A stretch of 64,000 bases of DNA, taken from contig JADKBZ010000031.1 in assembly GCA_016714815.1 (NCBI GenBank), positions 1-64,000 of the forward strand, read 5' to 3'. The notes below the pieces were generated by a model, which had not been told where the DNA came from, ran no database searches, and saw only the letters and a list, made by a program, of their open reading frames with translations. The translations under genes were made by a program, and so were the position numbers. Of the stretch, positions 41,086 to 50,205 are shown piece after piece (within the stretch, counting starts at the first letter, position 1; the number at the start of each line of letters is the position of its first letter). The stretch is from Holophagales bacterium (GTDB taxonomy: Bacteria > Acidobacteriota > Thermoanaerobaculia > UBA5066).

Positions 41086-42702
41086 GTGGGACTCGAACAG
41101 AAGCTCTCCCTCAAGCTCTCGCAGCGGCTCGTCATGACGCCGACGCTGCAGCAGGCCATCAAGCTGCTGCAGATGACGCGTCTCGAGCTGCAGGACGTCG
41201 TCACCCAGGAAATCGTGGAAAACCCGGTCCTGGAAGAGGACGAGGGAACGGAGTCGGCGGCCGTCACGGAGGCCGAGGAGCCCGGCGCCGCGCAGGAGAG
41301 GGAGGGAGCGGGAGACCCCCCAGACCGCTCCGGCGAGTCGGGTGATGGGCCGGAGATTGCCGACCCCGGGGTCTCGGCGACCTCCTGGGATGAGGGAAAC
41401 GCCGCTTCGGCGGAGGCGGCCCCTCCCGAACCGGCGCCCGGAACGGCCGAAGCGGAGATCCCGTCCGAGTCGACGCAGGAGTCGTCCTTCGAAGCGATCG
41501 ACCTCGAGTCCTACTTCGGCGAGTACCTCGAGGGGAGCTCTTCGACCGCCCCGCGAATGAGCGAGGAAGGGGAGGAGTTCTCGCTCGAGAACCGGGCGGA
41601 AGCCCCTCCCGGGCTGGATGCCCACCTCTCGGAGCAGCTCGGAGTCTCCGAGGCGAGCCCGGTGCTGAGAGAGGCGTGCGCCTTCATGATCGGGAACGTC
41701 GACGCGGACGGCTACCTGCGTGTGACGCTCCCGGAGGTCTGTGCGGCGATCCCCTGCACGGAAGACGAGGCGGCCCTCGCGCTCGCGCTCCTCCAGTCGT
41801 TCGACCCGGTCGGGGTCGGAGCCAGGAACCTCCCGGAGTGCCTCCTGATCCAGGCGCGCGCCGAGGGCGTTGCCACGCCCCTCCTGGAGGACCTCTTCAC
41901 GAACCGGCTCGCCGACCTGGCGACCAAGGCGATCCCGGTCCTGGCACGACAGATGAACCTCCCGCTGGAAGAGCTCCAGCACGCGATCGAAGTGCTGAGG
42001 CGCCTCGATCCCAAGCCCGGGCGACGGTACGACTCCTCGCGGACGATCTACGTCGAGCCCGACGTCCAGGTGGTGAAGGTCGACGACGACTACGTCGTTC
42101 TCTTCAACGACGACGGCCTTCCCCGCCTGAAGGTCTCCTCCTTCTACAGGCGCCTTCTCCTCTCGAGCAACGGCGCCCTGGACGGAGAGGGGCGAAGCTA
42201 CCTGCGCGAGAAGATGCGCGCGGCCCAGTGGCTCATGAAGAGCCTCGACCAGCGCAAGAGAACGATCGTCCGCGTCGCGGAGTCGATCGTGCGCAAGCAG
42301 CGCGACTACCTCGACTGGGGCGTGGCCCACCTCCGGCCTTTGATCCTCAGGGATGTCGCCGACGACATCGGGATGCACGAATCCACCGTCTCGCGCGTCG
42401 TCTCCAACAAGTGGATGGCGACGCCGCGTGGCCTCCTGCCGATGAAGTTCTTCTTCCACTCGGCGATCACCTCCTCGGCCGGAGAGGACGTCTCGTCCCT
42501 CGCCGTCAAGGGGAAGATCCGGGCCCTCGTCGACGCCGAGGACTCGGCTCATCCGCTTTCCGACGCACGCCTTTCCGAGCTTCTGGCCCGCGAGGGGATC
42601 CGCATCGCGCGCAGAACCGTGGCGAAATACCGCGAGGAGCTCCACATCCCGTCCAGCTCGATCCGGAAGGTAGAGCGTGGGCCAGCCGGTCTCCCGGCGT
42701 GA
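41086..42702 (+). CDS. rpoN: RNA polymerase sigma-54 factor
   Basis: 538 residues. Region I (QKLSLKLSQRLVMTPTLQQA) binds activators; a long acidic region II (about 47-170, rich in Glu, Ala, Pro) is followed by the core-binding domain and the C-terminal DNA-binding part with the RpoN box in ARRTVAKYREELHIPSS. The HTH segment VADDIGMHESTVSRVVSNK is intact. Sigma-54 needs enhancer-binding activators, none of which is in the window. GTG at 41086 starts the protein exactly at the homologous N-terminus. It heads rpoN-hpf-hprK-rapZ-EIIA-HPr, the usual order. Confidence 0.96.
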   Translation: MGLEQKLSLKLSQRLVMTPTLQQAIKLLQMTRLELQDVVTQEIVENPVLEEDEGTESAAVTEAEEPGAAQEREGAGDPPDRSGESGDGPEIADPGVSATSWDEGNAASAEAAPPEPAPGTAEAEIPSESTQESSFEAIDLESYFGEYLEGSSSTAPRMSEEGEEFSLENRAEAPPGLDAHLSEQLGVSEASPVLREACAFMIGNVDADGYLRVTLPEVCAAIPCTEDEAALALALLQSFDPVGVGARNLPECLLIQARAEGVATPLLEDLFTNRLADLATKAIPVLARQMNLPLEELQHAIEVLRRLDPKPGRRYDSSRTIYVEPDVQVVKVDDDYVVLFNDDGLPRLKVSSFYRRLLLSSNGALDGEGRSYLREKMRAAQWLMKSLDQRKRTIVRVAESIVRKQRDYLDWGVAHLRPLILRDVADDIGMHESTVSRVVSNKWMATPRGLLPMKFFFHSAITSSAGEDVSSLAVKGKIRALVDAEDSAHPLSDARLSELLAREGIRIARRTVAKYREELHIPSSSIRKVERGPAGLPA

Positions 42703-42733
42703 GGCCCCAACGCAGGAGAATCGAGGAGGCACG

Positions 42734-43270
42734 ATGAAAATCGAAATCACGGCCCGCCGTCTCACCGTCGATGCGAAGACGAAGGAGACGATCGAGAAGC
42801 GCCTCGAGAAGCTCTCCAAGGTTCTCCCCCGGGAGGCCGATGCGAAGGTCGTCATCCGCCTCGAGAAGCGGGGCGTCCTCGTCGAAGTGACGATCACGGC
42901 CCGCCAGCGGACCTGGGCTGCGGAGGCCGTCGCGGCCGACCAGCTCACCGCCGTTCAGGAGGCCCTCGACCGGGTCGCCGCCCAGGTGAAGAAGACGAAG
43001 GCGCGCGTGAAGGAAGAGAAGAAGCACACCGTCTCCGGCGTGCGCAAGGTCGCGGCGGCCGCCGTCCCGGCCGAGCTTCCGGTCCCGCCACGCGAGAAGC
43101 CGCCCCGGAGCGAGACGTACGAGGCCCGCAGGATGTTCGACGAGGACGCCCTCCACGCCTACAGTCACGGCAAGAAGGAGGTCCTCGCCTACCGGGACCC
43201 GTCGGACGAGGCCCTCCGCATCATCTATCGCAAGAAGGACGGCTCGATCGTCATCCTGACCCCGGTCTGA
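42734..43270 (+). CDS. hpf: Ribosome hibernation promoting factor, long form
   Basis: 178 residues, long HPF: an N-terminal S30AE domain (about 1-100, MKIEITARRLTVDAKTKETIEKRLEKL-type helix) and a C-terminal dimerisation domain (YEARRMFDEDALHAY, then FYRKKDGSIVILTPV-type end). Long HPF joins two 70S ribosomes tail to tail into 100S dimers in resting cells. ATG at 42734 has GAGGAGG 6 nt before it and is chosen over an in-frame GTG 19 codons earlier. It follows rpoN after 31 nt, the conserved rpoN-hpf arrangement. Confidence 0.94.
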   Translation: MKIEITARRLTVDAKTKETIEKRLEKLSKVLPREADAKVVIRLEKRGVLVEVTITARQRTWAAEAVAADQLTAVQEALDRVAAQVKKTKARVKEEKKHTVSGVRKVAAAAVPAELPVPPREKPPRSETYEARRMFDEDALHAYSHGKKEVLAYRDPSDEALRIIYRKKDGSIVILTPV

Positions 43271-43283
43271 TAAGGGCTCCTCG

Positions 43284-44300
43284 ATGCTCCCGACGCCCCC
43301 CGAGACGAAGCCGCAGGTTCGGGCGGCCGACCTCGAGTCGCCCGCTCTCGGGCCGCTCGGGCTGAAGCTCGTCTCGGGGCGCGCCGGCCTGGATCGGCCC
43401 ATCGAATGGCCGCGCGTCCAGAAGCCGGGGCTGGCCATCGCCGGGTTTCTCCCTTACGTGAGGGCGAGGAGGGTGCAGATCCTCGGCGAGAGCGAGTTCG
43501 ACTACCTCAGAACTCTCTCTCCGCGCGTCGTGAAGGAGCGTTTCGACGCCTTCACCTCCCTCGGAATGTCGTGCGTCATCGTCACGAAGGGGATCCGGCC
43601 GCCGGCTGCCCTCAGGCGCTTCTGTCAGGAGAGGGACGTCCCGCTTTTCGCGACCCCCCGCCTCACCAGCACCGTCATCGAAGGCCTCACGGCTTTCCTG
43701 GAGGAGTCGCTCGCGCCCCGCGTGACGCTTCACGGCGTCCTCGTCGAGGTCGGAGGGCTCGGAACGCTCCTCCTGGGCGACTCGGGAGTCGGCAAGAGCG
43801 AGTGTGCGCTGGCCCTCGTCCAGCGCGGACACCGCCTCGTCGCCGACGACCTCGTCGTCGTCAAGCGGTTCCACAACGACGCCCTCGTCGGATCCTCGGC
43901 CGGGGTCATCCGTCACCACATGGAGCTGCGTGGCCTGGGCATCGTCAACGTGCCCCTCCTGTTCGGGGTCGCCGCCGTCCTCGAGCGGCACACCGTCGAG
44001 CTCGTCATCCGGCTTTCCCACTGGGTCGAAGGGGTCGAGTACGACCGTCTCGGCCTCGACGAGGAGACCGAGACGATCCTCGGCGTCGCTGTTCCCCTGG
44101 TGAGGATGCCGGTCGCCACCGGGCGCGACGTCGCCCTCCTGGTCGAGATCGCGGCACGCAACCACCTCCTGAAACGCCGTGGCTACAACGCCGCCAAGGA
44201 GATGGCGGCCCGGGTCCACGAGGAGATCGCCCGCCGGACCGCTTCCGATCGCGAGCGGAGGAAGTCGCCCCGCCGGCGCTTCCGGCTCGGAGACGCATGA
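43284..44300 (+). CDS. hprK: HPr kinase/phosphorylase
   Basis: 338 residues. It phosphorylates HPr on Ser46 with ATP or pyrophosphate and removes the phosphate when phosphate is high. The N-terminal regulatory domain is followed by Walker A GDSGVGKS (165-172), ALVQRGHRLVADDLVVVKR and the signature LRGLGIVNVPLLFG. HPr with an intact Ser46 is encoded 1.3 kb downstream, so the regulatory pair is complete. Found in Firmicutes and in many Gram-negative bacteria next to rpoN/hpf. rapZ overlaps the stop as ATGA. Confidence 0.95.
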   Translation: MLPTPPETKPQVRAADLESPALGPLGLKLVSGRAGLDRPIEWPRVQKPGLAIAGFLPYVRARRVQILGESEFDYLRTLSPRVVKERFDAFTSLGMSCVIVTKGIRPPAALRRFCQERDVPLFATPRLTSTVIEGLTAFLEESLAPRVTLHGVLVEVGGLGTLLLGDSGVGKSECALALVQRGHRLVADDLVVVKRFHNDALVGSSAGVIRHHMELRGLGIVNVPLLFGVAAVLERHTVELVIRLSHWVEGVEYDRLGLDEETETILGVAVPLVRMPVATGRDVALLVEIAARNHLLKRRGYNAAKEMAARVHEEIARRTASDRERRKSPRRRFRLGDA

Positions 44301-45175
44301 CGGAAGCCGGCGAGCAGCGCCTTCTCGTGGTCACCGGGCTCTCGGGCTCGGGGAAGTCGTACGCGGCCCACGCCCTCGAGGACATCGGATACAACACGAT
44401 CGACAACCTCCCGCTGTCGCTCCTCCGCGGGTTCGTCGAGGAATCGGCGTCGGGAGAGGGGCAGAAGGGGAGAACGGCCGTCGTCCTCGACGTTCGCAAC
44501 CCCGGCTTCGCCGAGGCGTTCCCGGCCCTGCTGGACGAGCTGCGGACGCTTCTTCCGGTCACCGTCGTTTTCCTCGACGCGGACGACCCGACGATCTTCC
44601 GGCGTTTCTCCGAAACACGCCGCCCGCACCCTCTCGCGCAGGAGCGATCGCTCACCGAGGCGGTCTCCTGGGAACGCCGCATCCTCGCCGAGGTGAAGGA
44701 GAAGGCGGACCTCGTCCTCGACACGACGGCGATGACGGTTCACGAGCTCCGCTCGGTTCTCGCCGAGCACTTCCGGGCTCCTGGCGATCCGGGCGTATTG
44801 GCTGTCTCGATCCTCTCCTTCGGATTCAAGCACGGCGTTCCGCCGTCGATAGACCTCTGCTTCGACGTCCGCTTCCTCGCAAACCCCCACTTCGTCCCCG
44901 AACTGAGGCCGCGGACCGGCCGCGACCCCGATGTGGCCCGTTTCATCGAGGAAGGGGGCACGACCCTTCCGTTCTACAGGCGCCTCCTGGAGTTCCTCCT
45001 CTTCTGCCTCCCCAACTACCGCCGGGAGAACCGCGCCTACCTCACGATCGGCGTCGGCTGCACCGGGGGGCGCCACCGCTCCGTCTACATCGCCGAGCAT
45101 CTCGGCCGGGACCTGGCCGCCGCCGGCTATCCCGTCCGGATCGCCCACCGCGACGACAACCGAGAAGGACCATGA
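44297..45175 (+). CDS. rapZ: RNase adapter / nucleotide-binding protein RapZ
   Basis: 292 residues. Walker A GLSGSGKS near the N-terminus, LEDIGYNTIDNLP, and the C-terminal RNA-binding part with LSFGFKHGVP, FDVRFLANPH and IGVGCTGGRHRSVY. In E. coli RapZ presents the sRNA GlmZ to RNase E to control glucosamine-6-phosphate synthase; outside Enterobacteria the partner is often unknown. It is embedded between hprK and the EIIA gene with ATGA overlaps on both sides. Length and motifs are standard. Confidence 0.95.
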   Translation: MTEAGEQRLLVVTGLSGSGKSYAAHALEDIGYNTIDNLPLSLLRGFVEESASGEGQKGRTAVVLDVRNPGFAEAFPALLDELRTLLPVTVVFLDADDPTIFRRFSETRRPHPLAQERSLTEAVSWERRILAEVKEKADLVLDTTAMTVHELRSVLAEHFRAPGDPGVLAVSILSFGFKHGVPPSIDLCFDVRFLANPHFVPELRPRTGRDPDVARFIEEGGTTLPFYRRLLEFLLFCLPNYRRENRAYLTIGVGCTGGRHRSVYIAEHLGRDLAAAGYPVRIAHRDDNREGP

Positions 45176-45630
45176 AGAATTCCGAACCACCGGCCACCGG
45201 GCCCGCGCCGAACGTCGGCATCCTCCTGCTGTCTCACGGGCCGCTCGCGGAAGCGCTGAAAGAGACGGTGGGAGTGCTCGAGCCGGAGCACGGAGAGGCA
45301 CTCGGTGCCCTGTCGCTGGCATGGGACGAGGCTCCTGAGAGCGCCAGCGAGAGGCTCCAGAAGGCGATCGCGAACGCCGACCGGGGACGGGGTGTCGTTC
45401 TCCTGACCGACATGTTCGGCGGCACCCCCTCGAACCTCGCTCTCGCCTTCCTGCAGAAGGGGAGAATCGAGATCGTCACGGGGGTCAACCTCCCGATGGT
45501 CATGAAGGCGCGAGCCCTGGCGCGCGAGGGGAAGGAGCCTTCCGAGATGGCCCGGACGCTCGTCGAGAAGGGGCGCCGCGCGATCGTCGCGGCCGGTGAG
45601 CTCATGGAGACGGAGAAGCGTCCCGCGTGA
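45172..45630 (+). CDS. PTS EIIA component, mannose family
   Basis: 152 residues. The phospho-accepting histidine is His22 in ILLLSHGPLAEAL, and LTDMFGGTPSNLALAFL is the second family block. Man-family EIIA usually passes phosphate to EIIB of a sugar permease, but no EIIB, EIIC or EIID is seen here. With hprK, HPr and ptsI around it, this protein is likely a regulator. The first 12 residues (Pro/Ala-rich) are an extra. It overlaps rapZ and HPr, as ATGA and GTGA. Confidence 0.93.
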   Translation: MKNSEPPATGPAPNVGILLLSHGPLAEALKETVGVLEPEHGEALGALSLAWDEAPESASERLQKAIANADRGRGVVLLTDMFGGTPSNLALAFLQKGRIEIVTGVNLPMVMKARALAREGKEPSEMARTLVEKGRRAIVAAGELMETEKRPA

Positions 45631-45896
45631 TCGAGAAGACGGTCGTCCTCAAGAACCGGCTCGGCCTTCACGCGCGCGCAGCCGCGAAGCTCGTCCACAC
45701 CGCCGCCCACTACAGCGCCCGGATCACGCTTTCCAGGGACGGAGAGGACGTCGACGGAAAGAGCATCCTCGGCCTGCTTCTCCTGGCCGCCGGCAAGGGA
45801 ACGCCCATCCTGGTTCGGACGGAAGGGGTCGACGAGATCGAAGCCATGACGGCTCTGGCGGACCTCGTCGAGCGGCGGTTCGACGAATCGGAGTAG
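45627..45896 (+). CDS. ptsH: Phosphocarrier protein HPr
   Basis: 89 residues. The EI-phosphorylated His15 is in RLGLHARAAAKLV and the HprK target Ser46 in GKSILGLLLLAAG; both sites are intact, so HPr can serve both PTS phosphotransfer and Ser-phosphate signalling. GTG start overlaps the EIIA stop. ptsI follows behind its own TACAAT element rather than by overlap. Stop is TAG. Confidence 0.96.
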   Translation: MIEKTVVLKNRLGLHARAAAKLVHTAAHYSARITLSRDGEDVDGKSILGLLLLAAGKGTPILVRTEGVDEIEAMTALADLVERRFDESE

Positions 45897-45909
45897 CTTC
45901 CCGGAAGGC

Positions 45910-45915
45910 TACAAT
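45910..45915 (+). promoter_or_regulatory. TACAAT -10 element of ptsI
   Basis: TACAAT, the closest match to TATAAT among the leaderless-type elements, ends 8 nt before the ptsI ATG at 45924, with no ribosome site between. It gives ptsI a promoter separate from the ptsH run. Confidence 0.5.
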
Positions 45916-45923
45916 CTGAGCCC

Positions 45924-47711
45924 ATGAAGCGGTCTCTCTCGCTTTCCGGGATCCCCGTGTCTCCTGGAATCGCCGTCGGAAGGGCAGCCGTCTGGCTCGT
46001 CCGCGCGGACTCGTCCCCCAGGCGTGACCTCGATTCCGAGGAAGTCCCGGCCGAGCTCGAGAGGCTTCGCCTCGCCGTGGAGTCGGCGATCCGGGAGATC
46101 GGCGAAATGGCAGGCCAGGTCGAGGAACGCCTCGGCAAGGAGTACGCCGCGATCTTCCAGGCCCACGCGCTCTTCCTCAGGGACCCTTCCTTTCTCGGTC
46201 CCATCGAGAAGAAGGTCCAGGTCGAGAGGGTGAACGCCGAATGGGCCGTGGAAGTGGTCGCCGACGCACTTGCGGCGCGCTTGCGCGACCTGCCTGACAA
46301 GGACCTCGCCCTCCGGGCGTCCGACCTCGACGACGTCGCGGCGATTCTGAAGCGGAGCCTCGGGGAGGGAGGGGCGGCCGTCGACCGGCTCGCTTCCCTC
46401 ACCGGCGATTCCTGCGTCATCGTCGCCGACGAGCTGACACCGTCGGACGCCGTACGGATTCCCCGCGACAAGGTCGTGGCCTTCGTGACCGAGCGCGGAG
46501 GCAAGACGTCGCACGCCGCGATCCTGGCTCGCTCGTTCGGCATTCCGGCCGTCGTGGCGATCCCGAAGCTCCTCGCCTCGATTGGCGACGGCGACCGGCT
46601 CATCGTCGACGGGCGAGAGGGGGTCGTCTGGAGAGAGCCCTCGGAAGACGTCCTCGCTCTCTTCCAGGAGCGCCAGGGACGCGATGCGACCCGCGAACGC
46701 TCCCTCAAGGAACGGAGTCTCTCCGGCCGGGCGCGAACCCGCGACGGCGAAGAGGTCGCGATTCGTGCCAACATCGAGCTCGCCCGCGAAGTCCCGGACG
46801 TCTTCGAATACGGTGCTGACGGAGTCGGACTCTTCCGTTCCGAGTTCCTCTACCTGTCTGGCGACGGAATGGAGTTTCCCGACGAGGCGACTCAGGCGGC
46901 CATCTACAGGGACGTCGTCGCGAGGCTCGCGCCGCATCCCGTCGTCATCCGGACCTACGATCTGGGTGGCAAGAAGGGAGCCCGCCACCTCTCGGGTGCC
47001 GAGGAGAACCCCGTCCTCGGCCTTCGCGGAGTCCGCCTCTGTTTCAGCCACCCCGAAATGTTCCGGACCCAGCTTCGCGCGCTCCTGTCCGTCGCTTCCG
47101 AAGGGGACCTGCGCATCCTCGTTCCGATGGTGGCCGGAGTCGAGGACGTTCGTCGCGTGAGGACCTTCGTGGAGGAAGCCCGGGAAGAGCTGCTCGAGCG
47201 CGGCATCAGCGTCCCGCACAGCGTCCCGATCGGCGCGATGATCGAGGTCCCCTCGGCGGCGCTCACGGCCGACCTGATCGCTCCGGAAGTCGACTTTCTC
47301 TCACTCGGAACGAACGACCTGACGCAGTACACGCTCGCCGCGGACCGGGCGAACGAAGCTGTCTCGGACATCTTCCGGCCGCATCACCCGGCGTTGCTTC
47401 GTCTCGTGGCGAAGGTCCAGGAAGCGGCCCGTGCCGCCGGGAAGCCCCTCGCCGTCTGCGGTGAGATGGCCGCCGATCCGGCCCTGTTTCTCCTGCTCCT
47501 CGGCCTGGGCATCCGGGAGTTCTCGATGGGCCCCCGTTCCGTGCCCCTTCTGAAGGACGTCGCCCGGTGCGCGTCGGCGGCCGACGCCTCACGGATGGCA
47601 CGTGCCGCCCTTTCCCTATCGACACCCGACGACGTTGCAGCCTTGCTCGCCCGGGAGGCCGAAGCCCTCCTGAGCGGCGATCCCGAAACCCGAGCGGCGG
47701 TGAACCCTTGA
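45924..47711 (+). CDS. ptsI: Phosphoenolpyruvate-protein phosphotransferase (enzyme I)
   Basis: 595 residues, normal length. It takes phosphate from PEP on His197 (GGKTSHAAILARSFGIPAVV) and passes it to HPr His15. The C-terminal PEP-binding barrel has IGAMIEVPSAAL and FLSLGTNDLTQYTLAADR, and CGEMAADP closes the active site. With HPr and EIIA just upstream it completes a three-protein relay. No sugar permease is present. Two small genes follow by overlap (TTGA, ATGA). Confidence 0.97.
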   Translation: MKRSLSLSGIPVSPGIAVGRAAVWLVRADSSPRRDLDSEEVPAELERLRLAVESAIREIGEMAGQVEERLGKEYAAIFQAHALFLRDPSFLGPIEKKVQVERVNAEWAVEVVADALAARLRDLPDKDLALRASDLDDVAAILKRSLGEGGAAVDRLASLTGDSCVIVADELTPSDAVRIPRDKVVAFVTERGGKTSHAAILARSFGIPAVVAIPKLLASIGDGDRLIVDGREGVVWREPSEDVLALFQERQGRDATRERSLKERSLSGRARTRDGEEVAIRANIELAREVPDVFEYGADGVGLFRSEFLYLSGDGMEFPDEATQAAIYRDVVARLAPHPVVIRTYDLGGKKGARHLSGAEENPVLGLRGVRLCFSHPEMFRTQLRALLSVASEGDLRILVPMVAGVEDVRRVRTFVEEAREELLERGISVPHSVPIGAMIEVPSAALTADLIAPEVDFLSLGTNDLTQYTLAADRANEAVSDIFRPHHPALLRLVAKVQEAARAAGKPLAVCGEMAADPALFLLLLGLGIREFSMGPRSVPLLKDVARCASAADASRMARAALSLSTPDDVAALLAREAEALLSGDPETRAAVNP

Positions 47712-48076
47712 AGACCACAGACAAGATCGTGACGAAGCCGTGGGGAAGCGAACGGATCTTTGCCGCAAACGGCAGATACGCCGGGAAGCTGATCTCCATC
47801 CGGGACGGCGAATCGTTGTCCTTCCAATATCACCGCAGGAAGGAAGAGACGATTCACGTCCTCTCGGGAGTCCTCGAGATGGAAACCGAAACTGGCGGGG
47901 AGCGGGTTCTCCTCGCTCTCGAGCCGGGCGAGACATTTCACGTCACGCCGGGAACCCGCCATCGAATGTCCGCACGGGCAGGCGACGTCCTCCTCGTCGA
48001 AGTCTCCAGCCCCGAGCTGGACGACGTCGTTCGCCTCGAAGACCGTTACGGGCGGGAGGGTACGTCGCAGCCATGA
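47708..48076 (+). CDS. Small cupin protein (mannose-6-phosphate isomerase-like)
   Basis: 122 residues, one cupin barrel. The first motif KPWGSERIF and the metal-site blocks FQYHRRKEETIHVLSG and GETFHVTPGTRHRMSA place it with the type II mannose-6-phosphate isomerase / mannose-1-phosphate guanylyltransferase cupins. It could isomerise or bind a sugar phosphate, which would fit the phosphotransferase genes upstream, but many such small cupins have no known activity. It starts at TTG 47708, overlapping the ptsI stop (TTGA). Confidence 0.8.
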   Translation: MKTTDKIVTKPWGSERIFAANGRYAGKLISIRDGESLSFQYHRRKEETIHVLSGVLEMETETGGERVLLALEPGETFHVTPGTRHRMSARAGDVLLVEVSSPELDDVVRLEDRYGREGTSQP

Positions 48077-48756
48077 AACACCGTGCGTCGCTCGTGTTCT
48101 CGGCATTCACCCTGATCGGAACCCTCGTTCTGGCGGCGGAAGAACCCACGCCGACGCCGCAGGTCACGCAGAAGAAAAAGCTCAAGGGGGGGAGCTTCGG
48201 ATTCCTCCCTGCGCCGACGCCGACCGGCGGGCCGTCCAGGAGCGGATCGCTCGCGGACGCCGCAAGAAAGACGCAAGAAGACGCGGATTCCGGGCAGAAA
48301 CCTTCCCGCGGCGTCGTGATCACGAACGAGACCCTCAGGAAGGGGACTCCGCCACCGACCGTTGCCGCGAGTCCCACCAAGGGTTCGACCAGGGGCAAGC
48401 CCAACGCCCGGGCCCTGCCGACGCCCGTCCCCGCTCCGACGATCGACCCGGAGTACCGGGACGCGAGCGGACGGACGGAAGCGGACTGGCGAAAGCGGGC
48501 GGCGATCGCACGGGAGCGGATCGAGCGAGCCGTTACGGGTCAGGTTGGGGCTCGGGAAGAGGTCAAGAGACTCGAGAACGACTTCTACGCCTGGAGTGAC
48601 GGAAACTACAGGGAGCGAGTCATCCGGCCCGCCTGGGACCAGGCGAAGGGAAAGCTGCAGCTCCTCGAGACCGAAGCCGAAGCCGCGCGAGCGGGGATGG
48701 CGGAGCTCGAGGAAGAGGCAAGAAAGAGCGGGACACCACCAGGATGGCTGCGCTGA
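48073..48756 (+). CDS. Predicted periplasmic protein with Pro/Thr-rich linker and coiled coil
   Basis: 227 residues. The start KHRASLVFSAFTLIGTLVLAAEE is a clear signal peptide with cleavage near residue 22-24. A Pro/Thr/Gly/Lys-rich stretch (25-120) precedes a charged helix-forming half (ERIERAVTGQVGAREEVKRLE to the end) that looks like a coiled coil, with the conserved-looking core DFYAWSDGNYRE and a Trp near the end. No family recognised. ATG 48073 overlaps the cupin stop (ATGA); miaB begins 13 bases before its end. Confidence 0.68.
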   Translation: MKHRASLVFSAFTLIGTLVLAAEEPTPTPQVTQKKKLKGGSFGFLPAPTPTGGPSRSGSLADAARKTQEDADSGQKPSRGVVITNETLRKGTPPPTVAASPTKGSTRGKPNARALPTPVPAPTIDPEYRDASGRTEADWRKRAAIARERIERAVTGQVGAREEVKRLENDFYAWSDGNYRERVIRPAWDQAKGKLQLLETEAEAARAGMAELEEEARKSGTPPGWLR

Positions 48757-50159
48757 AGGACGGTTCGTCCGGTGGAGATCCGGCCATCCCGAAGGAGAAG
48801 GATCGCCGGACGGTCTTCGTGGAAACCTGGGGCTGCCAGATGAACGAGCTGGACAGCCGTCGGTTCGTCGGGCTGATGGCCCGCGAAGGGTATCTGGAGG
48901 CTCTGGCGCCCGACGACGCCGATCTCGTTCTCCTCAACACATGCTCCGTTCGAGACAGGGCCGAGCAGAAGGTCTACGACTACCTGGGGCGAATCGCCGC
49001 CCGAAAACGGCTCCGTCCCGGCCTGCTCGTCGGCGTCTGCGGCTGCGTCGCGCAGCAGGAGGGGGAGGAAATCCTCCGTCGGTCGCCGGCCGTCGATTTC
49101 GTTCTCGGAACCGGTCGGATCGAGCTCCTTCCGTCCATCGTCCAGAGAGTCGTGACGGAAGGCGACCGTCCCATCGAAGTCGGCTTCGACATGGACGAGG
49201 TCGCCTACACGCCCGGCGCCGTCGCCCGGACGGTGGCCCATCGTGCTTCCATCACGATCGTGGAAGGGTGCAACAAGAACTGCACCTTCTGCGTGGTTCC
49301 CACGACCCGTGGCCGGGAACGGAACCGCCGGCTCGCCGGGATCGTCGACGAGTGTCGACGTCTCGCAGACGAAGGGGTCGTCGAGATCGAGCTCCTCGGC
49401 CAGACCGTGAACGCGTACACCGATCCGGCCACCGGCGAAGGACTTCCGGCTCTCCTGAGGGCCATTTCGGCGATCGGTGGCCTGCGCCGCCTCCGCTTCG
49501 TGACATCCCATCCAAAGAACTTCGACGACGACCTGATCGCCGCGATGGCGGAAAGCGAAGTCGTCTGTCCGGCGCTTCACCTCCCGTTCCAGTCCGGAAG
49601 CGACCGCATCCTCGGCCGAATGAAACGTCAGTACACCCGGGCCGAATACCTCGATCTCGTCGGTCGGCTCCGCGTGGCCATTCCTGGAATCACGCTTTCG
49701 ACGGACATCATCGTCGGCTTCCCTGGCGAAACCGAAGAGGACTTTTCCGCGACGGTTTCCATGCTCGACGAAGCCCGCTTCTCGTCGATCTTCTGCTTCA
49801 CTTACTCTCCTCGACCCCGCACGGCCGCTGCTCGATGGGAACAGGATGTTCCAGTCCGGGTCGCGCAGCAGCGCCTTGCGCGACTCGACGACCACCAGCA
49901 GGAGCTGCAGCTCCGTATGAACGAGTCTCTCGTCGGCGAGGTTCTGGAAGTCCTCGTCGAGGGAAGCGACAAGACCGGGCAACGGGTCTCGGGCCGTTCC
50001 CGATTCAACCAGCTCGTCCACGTTGACGGGATACCCGGAACGCCTCCCGGGACCTTCGTCATGGCCGTCGTCGAGAAGGGGCTCGCGAACTCCGTGCTCG
50101 CGCGCCCGCTCCGAGTCGGGCACCCCGCCGAGCCGGGCGGTCCGGACGTGGCGTCTTGA
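48744..50159 (+). CDS. miaB: tRNA-2-methylthio-N6-isopentenyladenosine synthase
   Basis: 471 residues. It adds the methylthio group to i6A37 of tRNAs. Two iron-sulfur clusters: one from Cys31, Cys67 and Cys101 (TWGCQMN, NTCSVRD, CGCVAQ) and the radical-SAM triad Cys176, Cys180, Cys183 (EGCNKNCTFC). TRAM-like RNA binding is at the C-terminus. FTYSPRPRTAA is diagnostic for MiaB within its family. The N-terminus overlaps the previous gene by 13 bases; homology starts about residue 22, so a later start is possible. Confidence 0.96.
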   Translation: MAALKDGSSGGDPAIPKEKDRRTVFVETWGCQMNELDSRRFVGLMAREGYLEALAPDDADLVLLNTCSVRDRAEQKVYDYLGRIAARKRLRPGLLVGVCGCVAQQEGEEILRRSPAVDFVLGTGRIELLPSIVQRVVTEGDRPIEVGFDMDEVAYTPGAVARTVAHRASITIVEGCNKNCTFCVVPTTRGRERNRRLAGIVDECRRLADEGVVEIELLGQTVNAYTDPATGEGLPALLRAISAIGGLRRLRFVTSHPKNFDDDLIAAMAESEVVCPALHLPFQSGSDRILGRMKRQYTRAEYLDLVGRLRVAIPGITLSTDIIVGFPGETEEDFSATVSMLDEARFSSIFCFTYSPRPRTAAARWEQDVPVRVAQQRLARLDDHQQELQLRMNESLVGEVLEVLVEGSDKTGQRVSGRSRFNQLVHVDGIPGTPPGTFVMAVVEKGLANSVLARPLRVGHPAEPGGPDVAS

Positions 50160-50205
50160 ATCGTTCGTCCTGCCTCCCCAGATTCGGCAGGGAAGGGGAG
50201 TCGTC

